Assembly (NCBI GenBank): GCA_036495485.1
Contig: DASXMU010000312.1
Coordinates: 1 to 39,115, forward strand
Reading direction: 5' to 3'
Length of the DNA: 39,115 nt
Source of the DNA: PALSA-505 sp036495485
Lineage (GTDB): Bacteria; Actinomycetota; Actinomycetes; Streptosporangiales; Streptosporangiaceae
In this document: piece after piece, positions 31,957 through 39,115 of the stretch
Numbering within the stretch: the stretch's first letter is position 1
How the letters are laid out: the number at the start of each line of letters is the position of its first letter
The notes under the pieces: generated by a model
Seen by the model: the letters and a program-made list of their open reading frames with translations, nothing else
Told to the model about the DNA's origin: nothing
Databases searched by the model: none
Position numbers and translations under genes: made by a program

Positions 31957-32418
31957 ATGGCGGTGGAGATCGGCGATCAGGCGCCGGATTTCGAGCTGAA
32001 GGACCAGCACGGCACGCCGGTGCGGCTGTCGTCGTTCCGCGGCTCCAAGAGCGTCGTCCTCGTCTTCTACCAGCTCGCGTTCAGCGGTGTGTGCACCGGC
32101 GAGCTGTGTGCGATGCGGGACGAGTTCCCCGAGGTCACCCGGGATGACGTCGAGCTGCTCACGGTCTCGGTGGACTCCACGTACGCCCTGCGCAGCTGGT
32201 CGGACCAGGAGAACTTCGGGTTCGGGCTGCTGTCCGACTTCTGGCCGCACGGCGCCGTGGCCAAGCTGTATGGCGTGTTCGAGGAGAACATGGGCATCGC
32301 CACCCGCGGCACGTTCATCATCGGCAAGGATGGCGCCGTGCGCTGGAAGGTCGTGAATCCCATCCCGCAGGCCAGGGATATCGCCGAGTACCAGAAGGCG
32401 CTCGCCGCCCTCAGCTAG
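31957..32418 (+). CDS. ahpE: AhpE-like one-Cys peroxiredoxin
   Basis: 153-residue thiol peroxidase that reduces hydrogen peroxide and organic peroxides. The peroxidatic Cys is C46 in AFSGVCTGELC; C51 may be a resolving Cys. LLSDFWPHGAVAKLYGVF and GIATRGTFIIGKDG match mycobacterial AhpE closely. ATG at 31957 with GGAAGGG upstream. Gene order aceE, DUF3052, ahpE is conserved in actinobacteria. The structured element at 31818-31930 suggests leader control. The next gene starts 15 bp after the stop. Confidence 0.9.
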   Translation: MAVEIGDQAPDFELKDQHGTPVRLSSFRGSKSVVLVFYQLAFSGVCTGELCAMRDEFPEVTRDDVELLTVSVDSTYALRSWSDQENFGFGLLSDFWPHGAVAKLYGVFEENMGIATRGTFIIGKDGAVRWKVVNPIPQARDIAEYQKALAALS

Positions 32419-32433
32419 CCCGGCCGGTCCGCG

Positions 32434-32775
32434 ATGCCCTGTTACCGCTGTGGTGCCCGCCAGGTCGACCCCGACCGGGGCGCCAGCCCCTGGAAGCGCG
32501 GCGTCCACAGCGACCGCCAGGTGCTCATCTGCCCCACCTGCCAGACCGGCCGCGACTGGGCCAGCGACCTGGACCGCTGCCCAGCCTGCGCCGGCGTGCG
32601 GCTGGTCCGGCGGCTTGGTGAGGTGGAATGCAAGGACTGCGGCCAGGTCCGCGAGCCCGCCCCAGCCCCCACCCCTGAGCCCCCACGCGACCCGGGCACC
32701 ACCGCCCCCGGTCTGGCCGAAGAGGTAGCCCAGGCTCTCGATCGGGTACTGTCCCCCCACCGCGTCCCCCGCTGA
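32434..32775 (+). CDS. Small zinc-ribbon protein
   Basis: 113 residues with four CxxC pairs: CYRC (3-6), CPTC, CPAC and CKDC, enough for two zinc ribbons, then a Pro-rich stretch and a short helix EEVAQALDRVL at the C-terminus. ATG at 32434, 15 bp behind the peroxiredoxin gene, so probably in the same transcript. Role unknown; it could bind RNA, DNA or protein. The last 50 bp lie in the first copy of a ~99-bp tandem duplication. Confidence 0.75.
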   Translation: MPCYRCGARQVDPDRGASPWKRGVHSDRQVLICPTCQTGRDWASDLDRCPACAGVRLVRRLGEVECKDCGQVREPAPAPTPEPPRDPGTTAPGLAEEVAQALDRVLSPHRVPR

Positions 32776-32917
32776 CTCTGGTTTCCCCGCGTCCGCTCCA
32801 GCGCGCCACCATGGCCCAGCGAGGTAGCCCAGGCTCTCGATCGGGTACTGTCCCCCCGCGTCCCCCGCTGACTCTGCTTTTCCCGCGTCCCCCCGGCGTG
32901 CCACCGTGGCCCACCCC
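32722..32917. repeat. 99-bp tandem duplication over the 3' end of the zinc-ribbon gene
   Basis: GAGGTAGCCCAGGCTCTCGA starts at 32722 and again at 32821, and similarity continues through TCGGGTACTGTCCCCCC, CGCTGACTCTG and GCCACCRTGGCCCA. Copy 2 is about 95 bp. Copy 1 contains the last 17 codons and stop; copy 2 encodes an almost identical orphan C-terminal peptide without a start. Confidence 0.88.
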
Positions 32918-32979
32918 GGATATTTCTTTTTCATATATACAACGGAAAAACACCGGGGCGGGACCGATCACAGAACCGC

Positions 32980-34221
32980 TCACAAAGGCGGAAAATACAG
33001 GTCCAGCAGGTCGTTGCGGAACTTGCCGGCCGGGTCGTAGTGGCGCATCAGCTCGCGGAAGTCGTCGGCCCGCTCGTACAGGCCGTGCACGACGGCGGGG
33101 CTGGTGCTGAAGAGCTTGCCCCAGTGCGGCCTGGCGCGCAGCGGTGCCAGCCGCTCCTCGACCAGGGCCAGCACGGGTTCGACGGCGGGCCAGTCGTTGA
33201 TCCAGGTGAAGTGGACCCCGACGGTGTCCCGCCGGTAGGCCGGGCTCAGCCACAGGTCATCGGCCGCGACCGTGCGGATCTCCGAGATCTGCAGGACGGC
33301 GGCCAGTTCGGCGGCGATGGGGCCGAGGGCATCGAAGGCGCCGGCGGCGTGTTCGCGGGGGAGCAGGTACTCCGACTGCAGCTCGTTCCCGGCGCTGGGA
33401 GTGAATTCCAGCCGGAAGTGCGGCAGCCGCTCGTGCCAGGGGCCCGGGGCGCCCAGTTGCGTCGTGCAGTTGGCAGGCGGCTTGCCGGGCAGGGGATGGC
33501 GCGGCCCGTCCGCCGGGCGGCCGCCTGCCCAGCGCGGTGCGGGGGCGTCCGTGCGCCGCTTGAACCAGATCCGGCCCGTCAGGGGGCTGCGCCAGTCGGT
33601 GAACACGCTCACGCTGTAGGCGCTGGCGAAGATCTCGCCGAACTGGTCGCGTACCTGGCCGAGCGGGACGTCCTCGTAGACGTACTGCGCGATGCCGAAG
33701 GCTGGCACGGTGGCGAGCGTCAGCCGGGTGACGATGCCGAGAGCTCCAAGGGCGACCACGGCACCCGGGCTGGCGGCCCGGTCTACGGTCACCAGGTCGC
33801 CGTCCGCGGTGACCATCTCCATGGCCCGGACCGCTGTCGCGAGGCTGCCGTTGGCGTTGCCGGAGCCGTGCGTGCCGGTAGCGCAGGCGCCGGCCACCGA
33901 GATGTGCGGCAGCGACGCCAGGTTGGCCAGCGCGCGCCCGGCCTTGTGCAGCTCGGCTGCCAGCTCGCCATAGCGCAGGCCCGCGCTGACCGTGACGGTG
34001 CCGCGCTCGCTGTCGGCCTCGATGAGCGGCGGCAGGCCCGCCACCGAGACGAGATCGCCCCGGGTGTCCGCGACCGGGCTGAACGAATGGGCCGTGCCGA
34101 GCGCCCTGGCGCGGCCGCTGCGGGCCACGATGCGCTGGAGCCCGGCCAGGGAGGACGGCTGGTGGATGCGTTCGGCGGCGAACGTGACATTGCCGGCCCA
34201 GTTGGCCCGCTGCCCGCTCAT
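32980..34221 (-). CDS. aldO: Alditol oxidase (FAD-linked, AldO type)
   Basis: 413-residue VAO-family flavoprotein that oxidises the C1 of alditols such as xylitol or sorbitol with oxygen, giving aldose and hydrogen peroxide. The FAD-linking His is H45 in LGTAHSFSPV; SLPHISVAGACATGTHGSG is the FAD-binding loop; the substrate-site SEIRTVAADD and PHWGKLF carry the Glu, Arg and Lys used in Streptomyces AldO, and GPWHERLPHFRLEFTPS matches it closely. ATG at 34221 with AAAGGAG six bases upstream. The position beside a peroxiredoxin gene is suggestive because the enzyme makes peroxide, but the two are convergent, not co-transcribed. Confidence 0.9.
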   Translation of the reverse strand: MSGQRANWAGNVTFAAERIHQPSSLAGLQRIVARSGRARALGTAHSFSPVADTRGDLVSVAGLPPLIEADSERGTVTVSAGLRYGELAAELHKAGRALANLASLPHISVAGACATGTHGSGNANGSLATAVRAMEMVTADGDLVTVDRAASPGAVVALGALGIVTRLTLATVPAFGIAQYVYEDVPLGQVRDQFGEIFASAYSVSVFTDWRSPLTGRIWFKRRTDAPAPRWAGGRPADGPRHPLPGKPPANCTTQLGAPGPWHERLPHFRLEFTPSAGNELQSEYLLPREHAAGAFDALGPIAAELAAVLQISEIRTVAADDLWLSPAYRRDTVGVHFTWINDWPAVEPVLALVEERLAPLRARPHWGKLFSTSPAVVHGLYERADDFRELMRHYDPAGKFRNDLLDLYFPPL

Positions 34222-34289
34222 GCTGGCTCCTTTGCGGTCCGGTGACGCCGGCCAGGATCTGGTCGAGGTGTCAGCGCAGCCACGCCCGG

Positions 34290-34318
34290 ATAGTAGCTTT
34301 CTCGGGTTCGCGTCACCA
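34290..34318 (-). promoter_or_regulatory. Possible promoter of aldO
   Basis: On the minus strand TACTAT (-10, 34295-34290) is preceded by TGGTGA (34318-34313) with a 17-bp spacer. The surrounding AAAGCTACTATCCG resembles the protease promoters (AAGCTAGTATCCG). Leader about 60 nt. Confidence 0.4.
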
Positions 34319-34395
34319 GCCGCACCGCAGTTGAGCGATGAGCAGGTGCCTCCCGGCGGGTTTTGATCATGAACCGGAGTCCGGGCCGGGGGCGA

Positions 34396-34539
34396 ATGGG
34401 TGACATGGCCACCGAGCAGAGACGGATGCGGATTGTGACGAGACCCCGATGGCTGATGGTGACCGCGGGCGGGGCGGTGGCCACGGTGCTGGCGGTAGCT
34501 GGATGCGGCGGCGGCTCGCGGCTCGCGGCGGGCCCATGA
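34396..34539 (+). pseudogene. Lipoprotein signal peptide stub
   Basis: A 47-residue frame starting at ATG 34396: basic region RIVTRPRW, hydrophobic core LMVTAGGAVATVLAVAGC with a lipobox (LAVAGC), then only GGGSRLAAGP before TGA. The stop overlaps the ATG of the next frame as ATGA. It looks like the 5' end of a lipoprotein gene whose mature part was lost, though a translated leader peptide is possible. Confidence 0.4.
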
Positions 34540-35141
34540 TCTGGGCGCTATCGGTGTGGTGGCTCGGCGAAGGGCTTGGCGGGCTGCTGAGCGGAACGGC
34601 CAGCCCGGTCACCGGGGCGCCCGGCGCGGTCATCCTCTACGCGCTGATCGCCGCGGCGGTCTGGCCCCGCTCCTGGGCTCCGCAGGCCGGCAGCGTCACG
34701 GCGGCGAGCCCTCTCGGGCAACGGTGGAGCCTGGTGGTCTGGCTGGTGCTGTGGGGCGGCCTCGCGTATCTCATTGTGCAGCAGACCGTCCGCGCACCCC
34801 GCGCCCTGCACGACGCGATCGCCGCGAACGCGGCGGGCGAACCAGGCTGGCTCGCCGCCGTCGACCGGGGGGCCGCGGCGGCCATCGGATCGCACGGCCT
34901 GGCCGTGTGCTCCGTCCTCGCGGTGGTCTTTGCGCTGATCGCAGCCGGGATATTCCATCCAGCCACGGTCCGGCCGACACTGCTGCTGGCCGTCGCCTTC
35001 GGACTGATCTGCTGGGTCGCCGGGGAAAACTTCGGCCAGATCCTCACCGGGCGGGCCACCGACCCCAGCACCGGGCCGCTGCTCGTGCTGCTCGCCGCCT
35101 GCTACTGGCCGTGGAGGCCACCGTCCTCTCGCCGGTGCTGA
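34536..35141 (+). CDS. Integral membrane protein, probably N-terminally truncated
   Basis: 201 residues from ATG 34536 with about five hydrophobic segments. Two related motifs, WWLGEGLGGLLSGTASPVTG and CWVAGENFGQILTGRATDPS then TGPLL, look like an internal duplication and resemble actinobacterial membrane proteins of unknown function that are longer at the N-terminus. In-frame GTG/ATG codons back to 34449 would add a Gly/Arg-rich stretch with no membrane character. The start overlaps the stop of the lipoprotein stub. I cannot say whether it is functional. It converges on the DUF1206 gene. Confidence 0.55.
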   Translation: MIWALSVWWLGEGLGGLLSGTASPVTGAPGAVILYALIAAAVWPRSWAPQAGSVTAASPLGQRWSLVVWLVLWGGLAYLIVQQTVRAPRALHDAIAANAAGEPGWLAAVDRGAAAAIGSHGLAVCSVLAVVFALIAAGIFHPATVRPTLLLAVAFGLICWVAGENFGQILTGRATDPSTGPLLVLLAACYWPWRPPSSRRC

Positions 35142-35221
35142 TGACCGGCCTGCTCATCTGGGGATCGGGCAAACGGCTGACCTGGGCGCCGTGCTCATGC
35201 AGCAAGGTCACCGCCGAGGGT

Positions 35222-36049
35222 TCACACCTTTCTCCATCTGGCCTCGCACAAGCCGTAGACGCCGAAAACGATGAGCCCGAGAGCCGCGAGGATCAGGAGA
35301 ACCTCGCCGAACGGCTGATTGCGCAGCGTGAGCAGCGCCTTGTCGACGCCGCCTGCCTTCGATGGCTGGTACGTGACGGCGGCATCGATCACCAGGATGC
35401 CGACGAGTGCGAACACCACACCGCGGGCAGTTGTCCCGATCATGCCGAGCCACTCGACGATACGGCGCTTCCGTCGGCTCATTTGTGCGGTCTGCAGGTG
35501 CTTCATGAACGTGCGGCGTACACCCTGGACGAGGAGAGCCAGGCCGGCGATCACCACGATCAAGCCGACGATGCCCACCAGCCACCTGCCGCCGCTGTGG
35601 TGCATGACCTTAGCCGACAGGTCCTGCTGCTTACGGGTCTCGTTACCCTGGGTGCCGGAGATGACCTGGAACGTCAGGAAGGCAAGCCCGGCATAGACGA
35701 TGGCCCGGCCCAGGGACTTCAGCCGGGGACCGGCGCCGTTGCCTTCGCCGGCGACGCCGAAGGCGGCTTCGCTGAGGCGCCAGAGCGCATAGGCGGCGAA
35801 TCCGGTGCCCAGCAGCCAGAGCGAGACCAGGCCGTAGGGCTTGCCGGCGAGCAACTGCAGCGCGCCCTCCTGGTCGGCCTGCTGCGAGCTCTGGCCGAGC
35901 GCAACCAGGATCGCGACCCAGCCGACCAGGATGTATATGATTCCGCGAGCGGTGAGGCCTGCCCTGGCGAGCACCCGCGCGGCAGCGCTGCCGGAGGCGC
36001 GTCTCGCGCTCGCTGACATCCGCCTCGACGGTGACGATATCGATGGCAT
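35222..36049 (-). CDS. DUF1206 membrane protein
   Basis: 275-residue protein with six transmembrane segments arranged as three copies of a two-helix DUF1206 unit: GLTARGIIYILVGWVA, then LGRAIVYAGLAFLTFQV, then GTTARGVVFALVGILV. The basic N-terminus SRRMSASARRASG is cytoplasmic. ATG at 36049 is chosen with GAGAGG about eleven bases upstream; the frame is open to 36115. Function unknown; the family is common in actinobacteria and cyanobacteria. Confidence 0.83.
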   Translation of the reverse strand: MPSISSPSRRMSASARRASGSAAARVLARAGLTARGIIYILVGWVAILVALGQSSQQADQEGALQLLAGKPYGLVSLWLLGTGFAAYALWRLSEAAFGVAGEGNGAGPRLKSLGRAIVYAGLAFLTFQVISGTQGNETRKQQDLSAKVMHHSGGRWLVGIVGLIVVIAGLALLVQGVRRTFMKHLQTAQMSRRKRRIVEWLGMIGTTARGVVFALVGILVIDAAVTYQPSKAGGVDKALLTLRNQPFGEVLLILAALGLIVFGVYGLCEARWRKV

Positions 36050-36393
36050 CCTGATGGTTACCTCTCGCTCGAAGCAATCTGTTATTCGCCCGGGGCCTTC
36101 GCCTGTGCAAAGCAAGGGAAGCTAATGACCCTTGCGCCGGAAGCCGCTGCCCCGCATTCATATAAGGACAGTCGTCTCTACCCAGGCTCAAAAGGGTTAT
36201 CCACGCTCACCCATGTCAATGTCCGCTGTCGTTTACGCGGATTTCTGAGTTCCTGCGGCGCGGGATCTTCCCGATCACAGCAGGTGTTTGCCGTCCGCGC
36301 GCGGGGGCAGCAGGCATGTCACTACAACGGGGAGGACTCACCCGGGTCGTCTCGATGGAGGCTTCGGGGTCCCGCTAGCAGAAAGAGGTCTCC
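36050..36393. other. Intergenic region between DUF1206 and the micro-ORF
   Basis: 344 bp with AT-richer stretches (for example ATTCATATAAGG near 36158), consistent with divergent promoters for the flanking genes. No convincing -35/-10 pair, RNA or coding sequence can be assigned. Confidence 0.4.
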
Positions 36394-36468
36394 ATGTATA
36401 TCGGCATCGGAACCATCGTCCTGATCGTCATTATCGTGCTTCTCATCATGTTGGTGCGGCGGCACTGA
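36394..36468 (+). CDS. 24-residue hydrophobic membrane peptide
   Basis: ATG-TAT-ATC ... CGG-CGG-CAC-TGA encodes MYIGIGTIVLIVIIVLLIML plus VRRH: one transmembrane helix rich in Ile/Val/Leu with a basic C-terminal end, which favours the C-terminus inside. AAAGAGG lies about six bases before the ATG. The composition (ATC, ATT, GTC runs) is unlike random GC-rich sequence and argues for a real gene. Short peptides of this kind are widespread in actinomycetes; some act on larger membrane proteins, and toxin peptides also look like this. Function unknown. Confidence 0.65.
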   Translation: MYIGIGTIVLIVIIVLLIMLVRRH

Positions 36469-36555
36469 CGCTGGTGGAGCGGCACCGCCGCGGGACGCCG
36501 CGCGGCAGCCGGCGGCCAGTGTGCTGCTGCCGTTAGCTGGACCAGGCGGTGCGCT

Positions 36556-37770
36556 TCATGCCACCGGGTCATCACGGTCGGCCCCGGGCGCCGGGACGTG
36601 GCCGGAGGAGGGGGCCGGGCCGCTGCCGCGCTCAGGCTGGCCGGTGCCGGGGTCCTCAGGTTCTTCCTCCCGGGCGGCTGCGCGGCCCATCATCTCCGAC
36701 AGCGCCCGCCGGGCGGCCTTCAGCCCGCCGCCCGGCGGCACCTTGAGCGAGACGTAGGCGGCCGCACCCGCGGGAATGGGCAGCCAGAAGTTCACCAGCC
36801 GCCAGGCCAGCACGCCGAGGGTCGCGACACTGCGGGTGACGCCGAAGCTGACCAGCAGCAGCGGGGCGGTGCTGTCGATGACGCCCAGGCCGGCCGGGCT
36901 GACCGGCAGCACGCCCAGCACGTTCGCGATCCCGTAGGCGGCGAACAACTCGGCCGGGTTCACGAAGCTGCCGAACGCCGCCACGAAACACCACAAGGCC
37001 GCGGCGTCGAGCAGCCAGTTCAGCGACGCCCAGGCCAGGCCCGCCGTCATGACCTCCCGGTCGCGGGCCAGCTCCATGATCGAGGTCCCGATCCGCACGA
37101 ACAGGCGCTCGAGCCGGTCGCCGTCCAGCCCGGGGATCTTGCGGCCGATGGCGTGCACGATCCTGCTCGCCCTGCCCTCGCCCCGGGTGAGCCCGAACGC
37201 CAGGGTGCCCACCAGGGCCAGCGCGACCGCACCGGTGATGGCGACCGACACGTAGATCGGGTGGAAGCCGGCCAGTGGTATCGAGATCACCAGGGACAGC
37301 CAGAGCAGGACGTTCAGCACGACGGTGGACCCCATGCCCTTGGTCGCCATCATCACCCCGGCGTCCGTGCCATCCACACCCTCCGCGGTGAACAGCCGGT
37401 ACCCGATGCCCGCACTGCCCACCGTGCCCGCCGGGATCACGTGCGCCACCGCCGCCGCTGCCAGATCGATCCGGAACAGCCGGGACAGCGCGGGCCGGCC
37501 GCCCGGCGGCAGCAGCGCACGGGTCAGCAGCGCGTAGCAGAACAGCGATACCGCCTCCAGCGCCAGCCCGGCCAGCATCCAGGCCACATTCACCCGCGCC
37601 AGCAGGTACAGGTTCTTGCTGGCGCCCACCAGTTCCGGGATGACCAGGTACTCGATGATCAGGAGCAGGACGAATATGACCAGGCCACGCCGCAGCGGAA
37701 CCCGGACCAGCCACCGCAGGCCGCGCCGCGCCGGCTGGCCCGGCTGGCCGGTCATCCGGTCGGGGCCCAC
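36556..37770 (-). CDS. Lysylphosphatidylglycerol synthetase-like TM protein (UPF0104/PF03706)
   Basis: 404 residues with about eight transmembrane segments, of the family that forms the flippase part of MprF and stands alone in many actinobacteria. Conserved pieces: PAGTVGSAGIGYRLFTAEGV, ALWCFVAAFGSFVNPAELFA and YGIANVLGVLPVSPAGLGVIDS. The cytoplasmic C-terminus (last ~55 residues) is charged and disordered with Glu/Pro/Gly. GTG at 37770 or ATG at 37755; neither has a strong Shine-Dalgarno. No synthetase domain is attached. Possible lipid or polyprenyl-linked substrate transport is inference. Confidence 0.82.
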   Translation of the reverse strand: MGPDRMTGQPGQPARRGLRWLVRVPLRRGLVIFVLLLIIEYLVIPELVGASKNLYLLARVNVAWMLAGLALEAVSLFCYALLTRALLPPGGRPALSRLFRIDLAAAAVAHVIPAGTVGSAGIGYRLFTAEGVDGTDAGVMMATKGMGSTVVLNVLLWLSLVISIPLAGFHPIYVSVAITGAVALALVGTLAFGLTRGEGRASRIVHAIGRKIPGLDGDRLERLFVRIGTSIMELARDREVMTAGLAWASLNWLLDAAALWCFVAAFGSFVNPAELFAAYGIANVLGVLPVSPAGLGVIDSTAPLLLVSFGVTRSVATLGVLAWRLVNFWLPIPAGAAAYVSLKVPPGGGLKAARRALSEMMGRAAAREEEPEDPGTGQPERGSGPAPSSGHVPAPGADRDDPVA

Positions 37771-38094
37771 CCATCACTACTGCCCCGGCAAGAAGACGCC
37801 ATGCCCGCCGCATCGGGTGCACATCGGTGAGGGGTATCCACACGAGTGCGGCACCCACTGCATGTTGTGCTCCGCCGGCGGGTTCTGGGACTGATGGCTG
37901 CGGCGCCTTGGCCTGCCTGTGAAGATGGGGCTGGTGGTCCGCCGCTGAAGAACAGCCAGCCGAGGCTGGGCGGGGTCCGGTCGCCAAGTGGGCGATGACG
38001 GCGATGCCGATCTGCGTGCCGTGCGGGTTGGCGTAGTTCAGCGGACCTTTGCGGTGGCGCGCTGGAAGCCGCCGTCCCATGGCCCAGGGCTGGT
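37771..38094. other. Gap with Cys/His-rich reading frame
   Basis: No complete gene. On the + strand 37775-37894 reads HYCPGKKTPCPPHRV then HIGEGYPHECGTHCMLCSAG, with six Cys and several His, ending at TGA 37894. It overlaps the start of the membrane protein gene, and only a GTG at 37818 could start it (25 residues). It may be a relic of a zinc-binding protein. The rest up to 38094 shows nothing. Confidence 0.3.
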
Positions 38095-38313
38095 GTGCGG
38101 CACCACGGACTGGCCAGCAGCTTCCTCAACATCCGGGTCTCGGACATCCACGCTGTGTATGCGGAGTGGAGCGCGCGGGGCGCTGAGTTCCTCACGCCGC
38201 CGAAACAGCACGAGACCGAGATCCGCTGCTACCTGCGAGACCCCGACGGGCACCTGATCGAGGTAGGCCAGACCACCCTGCCGGGCGGCTGGCGCCAGTT
38301 CCTGAATCCGTGA
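38095..38313 (+). pseudogene. C-terminal fragment of a glyoxalase/VOC protein
   Basis: 72 codons ending FLNIRVSDIHAVYAEWSARG, AEFLTPPKQHETEIRCYLRD and PDGHLIEVGQTT: the second half of a vicinal oxygen chelate domain, including the metal-ligand Glu in HLIEVGQ. The normal protein is about 120-130 residues; the first half is absent upstream in all frames I can follow. GTG at 38095 could start it, but without the other half the metal site is incomplete. Most likely a relic. Confidence 0.6.
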
Positions 38314-38473
38314 CGGCTCTTGAGAACCGTCCAGATTTTGGCGGTAGTTGGCGGTCTAGCACCGAGATGCTTCCCAGCTCACGGCGCCGGCAGGTGCGGC
38401 CGGCGCGACGGAGACGCCCGCAAACCCTTATGCTGTCTGCGGTTATGCGTGGCAGCACGTGGGCCACGATGCA

Positions 38474-38548
38474 GGGCGCATAGCTCAGGGGTAGAGCACT
38501 CGCCTTACAAGCGAGAGGTCCCTGGTTCGAAACCAGGTGCGCCCACCA
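38474..38548 (+). tRNA. tRNA-Val (anticodon TAC)
   Basis: GGGCGCATAGCTCAGGGGTA begins the tRNA; acceptor arm GGGCGCA/TGCGCCC, anticodon stem CTCGC/GCGAG with loop CTTACAA (anticodon TAC, reading GTA/GTG Val codons), T-arm CCTGG TTCGAAA CCAGG, and an encoded CCA at 38546-38548. A -10-like TATGCT lies at 38429-38434. No intron, no mismatches in the stems. Confidence 0.95.
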
Positions 38549-38958
38549 GTTTCCCCAGGTCAACGCTCTGGCGCAGCAGTTGCGTCGGCGGCCCTGACGC
38601 GCAAAGGGAGCGGTCCGCAACACGGCTCCATTTCCTTCTGGCTGGAATCAGTGCAGTTCAGCGCGTTGCTTCAGCCGGTCAGGAATCAAGCGACATGCTC
38701 ACCTCGAGATCGAGCAGGACGAGCGCCCGTTCAAGGAGCGTCCGGCCAGGCCTGACTCTGCGTCGCGGCCCGGAAGTCCTCGGCGGTCTGCCAGCGGACG
38801 ACGTTCATGCGGTGGAAAATTGGCGCCCAGGCCAGCGCTCGTGTCCACATAGCCCGGCTACGCCCTGAGGATGATCTTTGCGGTCAGAGCGTCGTCCCCA
38901 GGGACGATTATCACCGGCGGGGACGAGGCGGGCGGGCCTGGGTCCGTAGTCTTTCGGC
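38549..38958. other. Intergenic region after the tRNA
   Basis: 410 bp with no full gene. It contains the remnant at 38731-38850 (minus). Just before the ABC gene TAGTCT (38948-38953) lies six bases upstream of the ATG, compatible with a leaderless transcript. No integrase or repeated tRNA end is seen. Confidence 0.4.
38731..38850 (-). pseudogene. Fragment resembling an antibiotic biosynthesis monooxygenase (ABM) domain
   Basis: A 39-codon frame: MWTRALAWAPIFHRMNVVRW, then QTAEDFRAATQSQAWPDAP and TGA. FHRMNVVRWQTAEDFRAAT resembles the 'NIARWESAEAFRAA' segment of small ABM-domain proteins (about 95-105 residues). Only this C-terminal piece is present and the end is cut short, so it is probably a relic. 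Confidence 0.4.
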
Positions 38959-39115
38959 ATGGTTATGGAACAGGCGATGCACCGGACGTGGGAGCGGCCA
39001 GGCGGGCCTCTCGCCGTATCGACAGCCGGGCTCACCAAACGCTTCGGCCACCGCACCGTTGTAGACGATGTGGCGCTGGCCATCCCCCCGGGGTCGGTCT
39101 GCGGTTTCGTGGGCC
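38959..39115 (+). CDS. ABC transporter ATP-binding protein (5' part, cut by window end)
   Basis: The open frame from ATG 38959 reads MVMEQAMHRTWERPGGPLAV, then LTKRFGHRTVVDDVALAIPP and GSVCGFVG, the A-loop and approach to the Walker A (normally GPNGAGKT) of a DrrA/CcmA-type ABC exporter ATPase. The window ends in the Walker A region, so only 52 codons are visible. A -10-like TAGTCT six bases upstream suggests a leaderless mRNA; there is no Shine-Dalgarno. Substrate unknown. Confidence 0.82.
   Translation, partial: MVMEQAMHRTWERPGGPLAVSTAGLTKRFGHRTVVDDVALAIPPGSVCGFVG

Noticed and set aside
38474..38548. Attachment site of an integrated element at the tRNA
   Set aside because: No integrase gene in the window and no second copy of the tRNA 3' end was found, so an element cannot be defined.

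Overview
The window is very GC-rich DNA with GTG and TTG starts used freely and Shine-Dalgarno sites of the GGAGG type. The families present (SAV2177-type methyltransferase, DUF3145, DUF3052, FasR, AhpE-like peroxiredoxin, alditol oxidase) point to a filamentous actinomycete of the Streptomyces/Streptosporangiales kind; the species cannot be named from this. All function calls come from reading protein motifs by eye.

Layout. 1-6.8 kb: a methyltransferase and a DUF3145 gene (+), two tandem secreted S53 proteases (-) with matching promoters, leaders and terminators, then a nucleoside hydrolase-ribokinase pair (+). 6.8-9.2 kb: an MFS transporter with a structured leader, and a dienelactone hydrolase (+). 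9.2-15.2 kb (-): a compact accessory operon with a lysine/ornithine N-hydroxylase, a small beta-rich protein, a circularly permuted ATP-grasp protein, an MFS exporter and a classical ATP-grasp ligase. It resembles an NRPS-free route to an N-hydroxylated amide or dipeptide and is the best candidate here for an undescribed pathway. 15.4-23.3 kb (-): the type II fatty-acid operon fasR, fabD, fabH, acpP, fabF, accD, ending in a sulfotransferase; FabD carries a C-terminal biotinyl-like domain that lacks the lysine. 23.4-26.7 kb: a PEP mutase/isocitrate lyase family enzyme and a large secreted NHL-repeat protein. 26.9-32.8 kb: aceE (-), then GT2, YjbQ, DUF3052, peroxiredoxin and a zinc ribbon (+). 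The order aceE / DUF3052 / AhpE next to fasR-fabD is the old actinobacterial arrangement (also around Mycobacterium ahpE-aceE-fabD), interrupted here. 33-38 kb: an alditol oxidase, several membrane proteins and a 24-residue membrane peptide. 37.8-39.1 kb: gene remnants around a tRNA-Val, then the start of an ABC transporter ATPase gene cut by the window edge.

Two cross-cutting signals stand out. First, two ~110-bp elements, each about 30 nt upstream of a start codon (MFS at 7157, peroxiredoxin at 31957), share conserved edges and a closing stem in which four of six variable pairs differ by compensatory change, which is what a structured RNA leader would show. Second, a family of ~30-bp repeats with core GGGTRTCYKTCCGGCC lies at several sites. 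In one it adds four in-frame 10-residue units to the N-hydroxylase; a degenerate copy falls in the linker joining FabD to its biotinyl-like tail.
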